Shown here one piece after another: positions 58,413 through 64,000 of a DNA stretch of 64,000 bases. The position numbers and the translations under genes were made by a program. The stretch spans positions 48,983 to 112,982 of the forward strand of contig JASIRB010002255.1 in the NCBI GenBank assembly GCA_030323885.1, read 5' to 3'. Numbering within the stretch: the first letter of the stretch is position 1; every line of letters starts with the position of its first letter. Below the pieces are notes generated by a model. The model was given only the letters and a program-made list of their open reading frames with translations, made no database searches and was not told the DNA's origin. This DNA comes from Branchipolynoe longqiensis. Taxonomy: Eukaryota; Annelida; Polychaeta; Phyllodocida; Polynoidae.

Positions 58413-58615
58413 CTGAAAAGCAATGAGGTTTAGAAAGCCACAGAAGGTCACGTGAGATAACATTGCATTCGAACGTACAGTTTGTTTGGCTATTATTCAG
58501 AGTCATGCCTGGCCCCCCTAGTTATGCTATGACTTAGATAAAGTCAGAGAATGCGCCACTACCTATGTTATTTGTATGCCACTTTTTTTGTAGACGCGCA
58601 TGTTTATTTAATTAA

Positions 58616-58675
58616 ATTGGTTGGTTGTTGGAGTTTTATGTCCTGGCAACACCTAAGGTCATATCAGGACGGTAT
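58616..58675 (-). mobile_element. SINE tail-only insertion with 12-bp duplication
   Basis: Only the tail with (GGTT)n. ATTTAATTAAAT lies directly on both sides. Confidence 0.8.
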
Positions 58676-58764
58676 TTAATTAAATGTAGGTATTATAATA
58701 TATATATATATGAAATAAGAAAATTCCAAGCTAATAGTATTGTCATGAGGGCCTTTGCCAATTG

Positions 58765-58935
58765 GAAATATTGCACCTAGAGCAGTATTCGAACCACACT
58801 TATTGCCATTCCAGGGCTAGTGTCCTAACCATTACACTATCTAGGTTCCATGATGCAATCACTATATGCATGCCTACCTGTCTATGTGGCTCCTTGCCTA
58901 AGATATCAGTCCAGACTATTGCTTATCATTACATT
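58765..58935. repeat. third tRNA-like interspersed repeat
   Basis: Second copy of the repeat at 380-570, sharing TATGTGGCTCCTTGCCT. Confidence 0.6.
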
Positions 58936-59247
58936 ACATGATACTTAACTTGCATGGCAACCAATGCTCTATAGTTGCTTATCATTACATTATATGCCAC
59001 TCAACTTGCATGACAACCTGTACACTGTAGTTCTCATTCCCTAACCCCCCAAAAATAGATGTATAAATAAGCAAAATATGTTGACAACAATTTCGTCCAT
59101 TAACACAATAAACTGTTGAGAACTTGTATAATTGTGTAAATAACTTGTATTTACCTCTCGCTAATATCACTTTTCTAGACCTACCTCTCTGAGGCAATGG
59201 CTCATGACTATCCCTATGGTTACACTAAGGCTAGCTGATCATATATA

Positions 59248-59325
59248 TGATTGGTCGATTGATTGATGATTGCTTAACTCCTAATCGGCAGCAAAGGCCA
59301 TATGGCTACCATATCTATGAGAAAC
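59248..59325 (-). mobile_element. LINE 3' UTR fragment
   Basis: GATTGATTGATGATTGCTTA and CGGCAGCAAAGGCCATATGG: degraded terminal LINE piece in reverse. Confidence 0.5.
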
Positions 59326-59649
59326 CGTGGTGTTCACAATTATTTTTTCTATTGTACTAAGCCCTTTTTAAAAGTGGAAATATCTGTACCAACTATGGTT
59401 GAAAGAGCAGTTCCCTGGCATTGAAAAACAAGTATTGGTCAGAGAAAACACAACAACAAAAAACACTAATACTACTGGATATTACCACCCAATATGACGC
59501 ACATTGTTGAACCCCAAGGTGCATACCACATGAAAAAAAGCAAAACATGGACGACTGCTAAAACGAAAAACTAACTGCTATCCAACCAAAGAATATTATG
59601 GAACAATTATCATAAAATATTCATTTAATCTGCCTTGCTGTATATATCT

Positions 59650-59885
59650 CAGCACAGGCAACTCATGTCTGCACTATATGGAGTGCCTATGCTCTACACT
59701 AAGCAGCATGGGCTGCTTCCCATTTCATTGTATAGTACTAAAGTGAAGTGTGTTGTACACAATACAGCACAGTCCACGCCCTCATCACTATGTACAAACA
59801 AAATACGATTGTTTTGATGGCTTGAAGACCAGTACTTCGGAGCTGACAAAATCTATGTTCAAACAAATAAACACTATTTACCAAA
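59650..59885. repeat. interspersed repeat, copy 2
   Basis: Partner of 140-315, about 70-80% similar by eye. Confidence 0.5.
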
Positions 59886-60112
59886 CACAAAAAATAGATG
59901 TATTTACCATCAGAAGAAAATAAACAAACACTTTCAACTTCAACATAAGCAGCTCGCTGTTTCGCAAAAGCAAATAATTGTTAAGGTAAATAATCTCTCA
60001 GGTTGGACATGATGGTGGAAAAACTTGGCAGTGTGTTTGTATATAATATATATGTATGTATGTCGAATATAATAGCATTAATTCAACTTTGATTCAGCAT
60101 AAATGCCTAATA

Positions 60113-60424
60113 CTCAGGGATGAAAGTGGTCTCCGAGAAATAAAGGGGTAATGCTGATATTCTCCTATAGGTCTTGCATTGTCAGGGAATCGCTGAAAAT
60201 TCCCGGAAGTTAGTTTTCATATATATTGGTATACGCTGATAGTGCTGCGCCATTTGAAGGATGTATTAGTAGTATACGCTGATAGTGCTGCACCGTCTGC
60301 ACTACATATTAGTACATGCTGATGGTGGGGCAGCGTAAAACAGTAGAGCCTATACGTTAATCGTGCTGCGGGTTTGAAAAATCCCTGAAATCCGCGAAAT
60401 CGCGGAGATCTTTCATCCCTGAAT
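60113..60424. mobile_element. CAGGGATGAAAG-ended TIR element
   Basis: TCAGGGATGAAAGTGGTCTC at the left and, inverted, TCAGGGATGAAAGATCTCCG at the right. The interior repeats CGCTGATAGTGCTGC. Near the right end is the hairpin TCCGCGAAATCGCGGA. Confidence 0.72.
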
Positions 60425-61107
60425 ACTGTAACAGTGAAGTGAGACTTGAAGTGAGATCTAGATAAAGAAATATGTACTAAGATCAAAGATAAACAGTAAC
60501 CAATCCATAAAACATCACAAACCAATAGGAGATGGCATACTAAGCAATTACTGATCACTTAAATGTCGGGCAAGACATGCAGATGAAATGAAAGGCGTCT
60601 CTAAAGCAGAATGGGCTGAAAACAACAACAAAGAAAATGGAGTACCTGAAACTCATACAAATTATGCACAAACCTAACCTTCAATGGTGTGACAAAAACA
60701 AAAACAAAAAACATAGCATAATTATCTAGATTAAAACACTGATCGCATGGGTACAAAGTATTACAAATGTTGACTATGTACAAAAATATAAACGAAAACC
60801 AAAATGAAAAAATTGGTAACTCCCCGACTTTACACTACAAACAAGTTTACAGGAATTATTTATAAAGGACGATCCGGATAGATCATGAACACTGGATGAC
60901 GGGGAAATCAAGTGCATGCACTCATTATGAGCAGAATAAACAAATGATCACGGAAGAAAAACAATAACAAAAGGTTACCAAGTTAAATTCACTGCAAGTA
61001 TACGACCCACTGCAAAGCTGCTGGATATGGATCAGAATTCTGCCAGTTCTGTACTTTGATAAACACTCTCCCACAGATGTTCACATAACATCTGAACCGT
61101 CTCCCGA

Positions 61108-61412
61108 TTTGGTGGATCGTCGGATTCGAACCCACGGGTTCGAACCCTGGTCGAGTTACACCAATGACTTATGAAATAAATACTTGTCGCTTCCTAGCCT
61201 GGTGCTCGGCATTAATAGGATAGGTCAAGGACTGGTTAGCTCAGTCAGGATAATATGACTGATTGGGATATTGGGTCATGGTGCCACTGACCTGATTTCC
61301 CAGTCGAGCAGCACTATAAAGTCACCATGAGTGCACACTGTCACACGTCGGTACACATATTGTTATGACCTTAGATGTTACCAGGATGTAAAACTCCAAC
61401 AACCAACCAACT
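61108..61412 (+). mobile_element. SINE type 1
   Basis: Near-complete copy in plus orientation upstream of the first RGS22-like exon found; it ends CCAACAACCAACCAAC. Confidence 0.85.
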
Positions 61413-62046
61413 CAAGACGCTGAAACAAACTGTGAGCCACTACCAGAGTACTCGGTGAAACATTTACCTGCGTAAACCTCACACTGTAAGGAAGTCAATA
61501 TCTGAATATGTGCGTTCCTTTCCTTCTTTCTTACGTCCTGTCTTTCTTTCTTACTTTCTTTCCGTCCTTTCTTTCATTGCGTATCTTAACTCTGTTTGCT
61601 TCATACAGGGAAATCAAGTTAAGATCACCTTTTGGTGACCAAATTTTAAAACGACTAAATCCAACTCCCATTAGAAAAATAGAAACTGGAATAAGACATT
61701 TCGATAGTTATAGTCATGAATATTTAGAGTGTAAATGGTTATATGGGTGGGTGGGTGGGGGGGGGGGGGTCGGAGAGCATTTAATATCGATTATACATAT
61801 CCCCCTATAAGGCGTCATTATTGATTCTATATCGTATATAATGGCCGGTCACGTGACCAGGCCTATTACGCCCACTGCCCGAGCCTCGTTTTCACACAAC
61901 TCCACGGTTGCAATTGGACACATTCCAATACAAGGGAGTTGGAGTGTGGCTGGGAGGGTGGGGGGTGGGGGGGTCACTGAATAAGACCTGGCTCTTGGCA
62001 TGTCGATTGAAGCTTATTCTAGTAATCCGAAACATCCGCTCATATG

Positions 62047-62272
62047 CCAGACCCGATGGCCGAATGAGTTGAGCGTCCGCCTCTTGTGGTGGTAGGACAT
62101 GGGATTCGAACCCCCCGGGTTCGAACCTTGTCTGAGTCAAACCAATGACTTAAAAAATTAATGCTTGTCGTTACCTAGCTTGGCGCTCGGCATTACTAGG
62201 ATAGGGCAAGGAAGGAGCAGTTGAATGAGGAAGTCCAACTGTACGCTATTGAAATTTCCCCTGCTTAAACAA
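62047..62272 (+). mobile_element. SINE type 2
   Basis: Complete plus-orientation copy: head CCCGATGGCCGAATGAGTTG, B-box GGGTTCGAACC, then the type 2 3' end. Confidence 0.8.
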
Positions 62273-62274
62273 CT

Positions 62275-63090
62275 AGTGTACACACACAGAAAATAGTCAT
62301 ACAGAACCAAGCTAGAAGCCTTCAGTGGACGAGGAGATCTTCACAGCATTGAAGGTCCAATTATGTGTACCTTAGATGCCAATGTACTAGAAATCTATGG
62401 GCGTGGTTTAACTCTCATTGTACAGTGATGCGATGAGTGTAGCACATACTCTTTTTCTGTATGGATTGTTTATATTAATTAGTATGCGACGGCTTTCTCC
62501 TTTGGCCGAGACCCCGACAAATTGAAATGCTAAATATTATATTGCTTAGAATTGTGTAAGGGTGGACTTTGTGTTCATATTTTGGGTGGGGTTTGCTTGG
62601 GGTTTGGGTGGGACGGGTTGAGGGAGGGAGGGGGGGTAAGTCAAATATGGGGTGGGTTGTTGAATTTCGTTAATATTATTATTGCTATTAAATAATTGTT
62701 ATTTACTAATACCGCTATTGAAAACAATATGGCATGTTTTATTTAACCAACCACCTCCATAGATCGACCCCTATATCGATCACTTTATTTCGAACACACA
62801 ATACCATTGTAACGATAACAAAAAAAACATAAACCGACCACCTCCCTAAATGGACCATTTAAAGTCGATCCCATGGTCGGTCGATTTAGAAAGGTTTTAC
62901 TGTATAAATAATAAAAGGATCAATATATGTAATCCTTCTCTCTGATTATTCGCCAAACCAAACTGGTGGCGCCACCACACCACAGTGCAGCCACCTCACT
63001 AACCACTACCGACCCACATCGTCAGTCATTTAATGATTGAAGCAGGCTGCAGTCACTGAGGATCCAGCATGCATTGTAACACGTCACTTC
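62275..63090. other. upstream region, mostly unassigned
   Basis: Contains the third pogo-like MITE and a G-rich patch (62580-62660). No exon recognised. 63430-63650 has CpG and a CCGGAA motif, but promoter status is unproven. Confidence 0.45.
62738..62907. mobile_element. pogo-like MITE, third copy
   Basis: Same family (GGTCGGTCGATTTAGAAAGG then TTTTACTGTA) with a degraded left end. Confidence 0.6.
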
Positions 63091-63091
63091 C

Positions 63092-63424
63092 GGTTGGTTG
63101 GTTGTTAGAGTTTTACGACCTTACAACATCTAAGGTCATATCAAGATGGGTGCCGACTTGTGACAGTGTGAACTCATGGTGACTTTATAGTGTTGCCCCA
63201 CTGGGAAACCAGACCACCAGCACCATAACCCAATATCCAACTAAGTCACATTATCCTGACACTGAGCCAACCAGTCCTTGCCCTATCCTAATAATGCTGA
63301 GCACCTACCTAGGAAGTGATAAGTATACATTTTTAAGTCATTGGTTTGACTCGACCAGGGTTCGAATCACATGATCTACCAAAACGGGAGATGGACACTC
63401 AACTTATTCGGCCATCCCCGCCTG
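63092..63424 (-). mobile_element. SINE type 1
   Basis: Complete copy in reverse starting (GGTT)n. Confidence 0.85.
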
Positions 63425-63659
63425 GGAGCGAGCGGGGAGACACACAAGGGTGGCTGGCGCATTGGCCTGCAACAAAAGTCGCTGTGCTGAATCTATATTC
63501 ACATTATAAAGTAACACAGAGAGTTGCTCCAGCCCAGGAGAGCAAACGCGACTCTTTCGCGCGCTCTGCTACTTCCGGTTGGCAGATGTCTGCTTGTTGG
63601 GAGAGGGTGGAGTGTGGGGTGTGGGGGGTTAGCACCTTGGTGCTTATAGTGGGATGGAG

Positions 63660-63978
63660 GTTGATTGGTTGTTGGAGTTTTACGTCCTGGCAACACCTAA
63701 TGTCATATCAGGATGGGTACTGACTTGTGACAGTGCACACTCATGGGAGACCAGGCTGCCAGCCACCATGATCTGATATCGGACACATTATCCTGACACA
63801 TTATCCTGACACTGAGCCAACCAGTCCTTTCCCTATCCTAATAATGCCGCTCAGCTGGCTAGGAAGCGGAAATTATAAATTTGTAGGTCATTGGTTTGAC
63901 TTGACCAGGTTTCGAAACCACGATCTACCAAAACGGGAGATGGACGCTCAACTCATTCAGCCATCACGTCTGGTTGTT
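63660..63978 (-). mobile_element. SINE type 1
   Basis: Copy in reverse with a deletion near 63750 and a duplicated ACATTATCCTGACAC segment at 63784-63813. Confidence 0.8.
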
Positions 63979-64000
63979 ATCGGCCTGGTGCTTGTAGTGG

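Larger units (their letters stand above)
58936..61105. other. region upstream of the first RGS22-like exon found
   Basis: Holds the repeats listed at 59.2, 59.7 and 60.1-60.4 kb. I searched the minus strand for a short ATG exon ending in phase 1 and found none I could support. Confidence 0.5.

Noticed and set aside
56305..56855. Cys-rich frames over the CTGC array
   Set aside because: Simple-sequence translation in both orientations; no start context or conservation.
59190..59215. Short ATG-containing segment with a GTAGGT donor as the missing RGS22-like start exon
   Set aside because: It would end in phase 0, whereas exon 1 needs a phase 1 partner.

Overview
The window is nuclear DNA from an animal, probably a marine invertebrate. 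The evidence is one multi-exon gene with GT..AG introns, AT-rich introns packed with tRNA-derived SINEs, TIR elements and microsatellites, and a tyrosine-recombinase retrotransposon. The SINE body resembles repeats I associate with molluscs and other marine invertebrates. The species cannot be fixed from sequence alone.

One gene spans most of the window on the minus strand: an RGS22-like multi-RGS-domain protein. I traced 22 exons from 58412 down to the left edge of the window, plus one long candidate exon. Every junction has an AG acceptor and a GT donor, and the codon phases agree from exon to exon. In order the protein shows an N-terminal RGS22-type segment (58.4-57.2 kb), a Ser/Ala-rich linker (51-44 kb), a first RGS-like domain (43.7-40.5 kb), a linker, a second RGS domain (27.5-24.4 kb), basic and acidic linkers, a third RGS domain (15.4-12.8 kb), a Lys-rich linker, a candidate 358-codon exon (11.4-10.35 kb), and a fourth RGS domain (4.9 kb to the edge) that continues off the window. 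The start codon exon lies upstream of 58412 and was not found. The 3' end is outside the window.

The introns hold the rest. (1) 34741-39995 is a Ngaro/DIRS-like retrotransposon with A1-B1-A2-B2 split repeats, an intact RT/RNase H frame, a frameshifted gag and a tyrosine recombinase lacking its catalytic half. (2) About 24 copies of a tRNA-derived SINE are present, with a second SINE type that shares its front half but has a different 3' end. (3) Several TIR families occur: a TTAA-flanked one with a self-nested copy, a pogo-like one, a CAGGGATGAAAG-ended one, and a set ending in CCCTGTCACA whose interiors are built from short words that differ from copy to copy. (4) Truncated 3' ends of a LINE family are present. 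(5) Tandem repeats include a 27-bp array that starts exactly at the splice donor of an RGS22 exon and a 74-bp array. (6) An isolated gelsolin-like fragment lies on the plus strand.

The strongest leads are the CCCTGTCACA elements with copy-specific words, the donor-bearing 27-bp array, the recurrent ~55-bp SINE-tail insertions with target duplications, and the long symmetric candidate exon.
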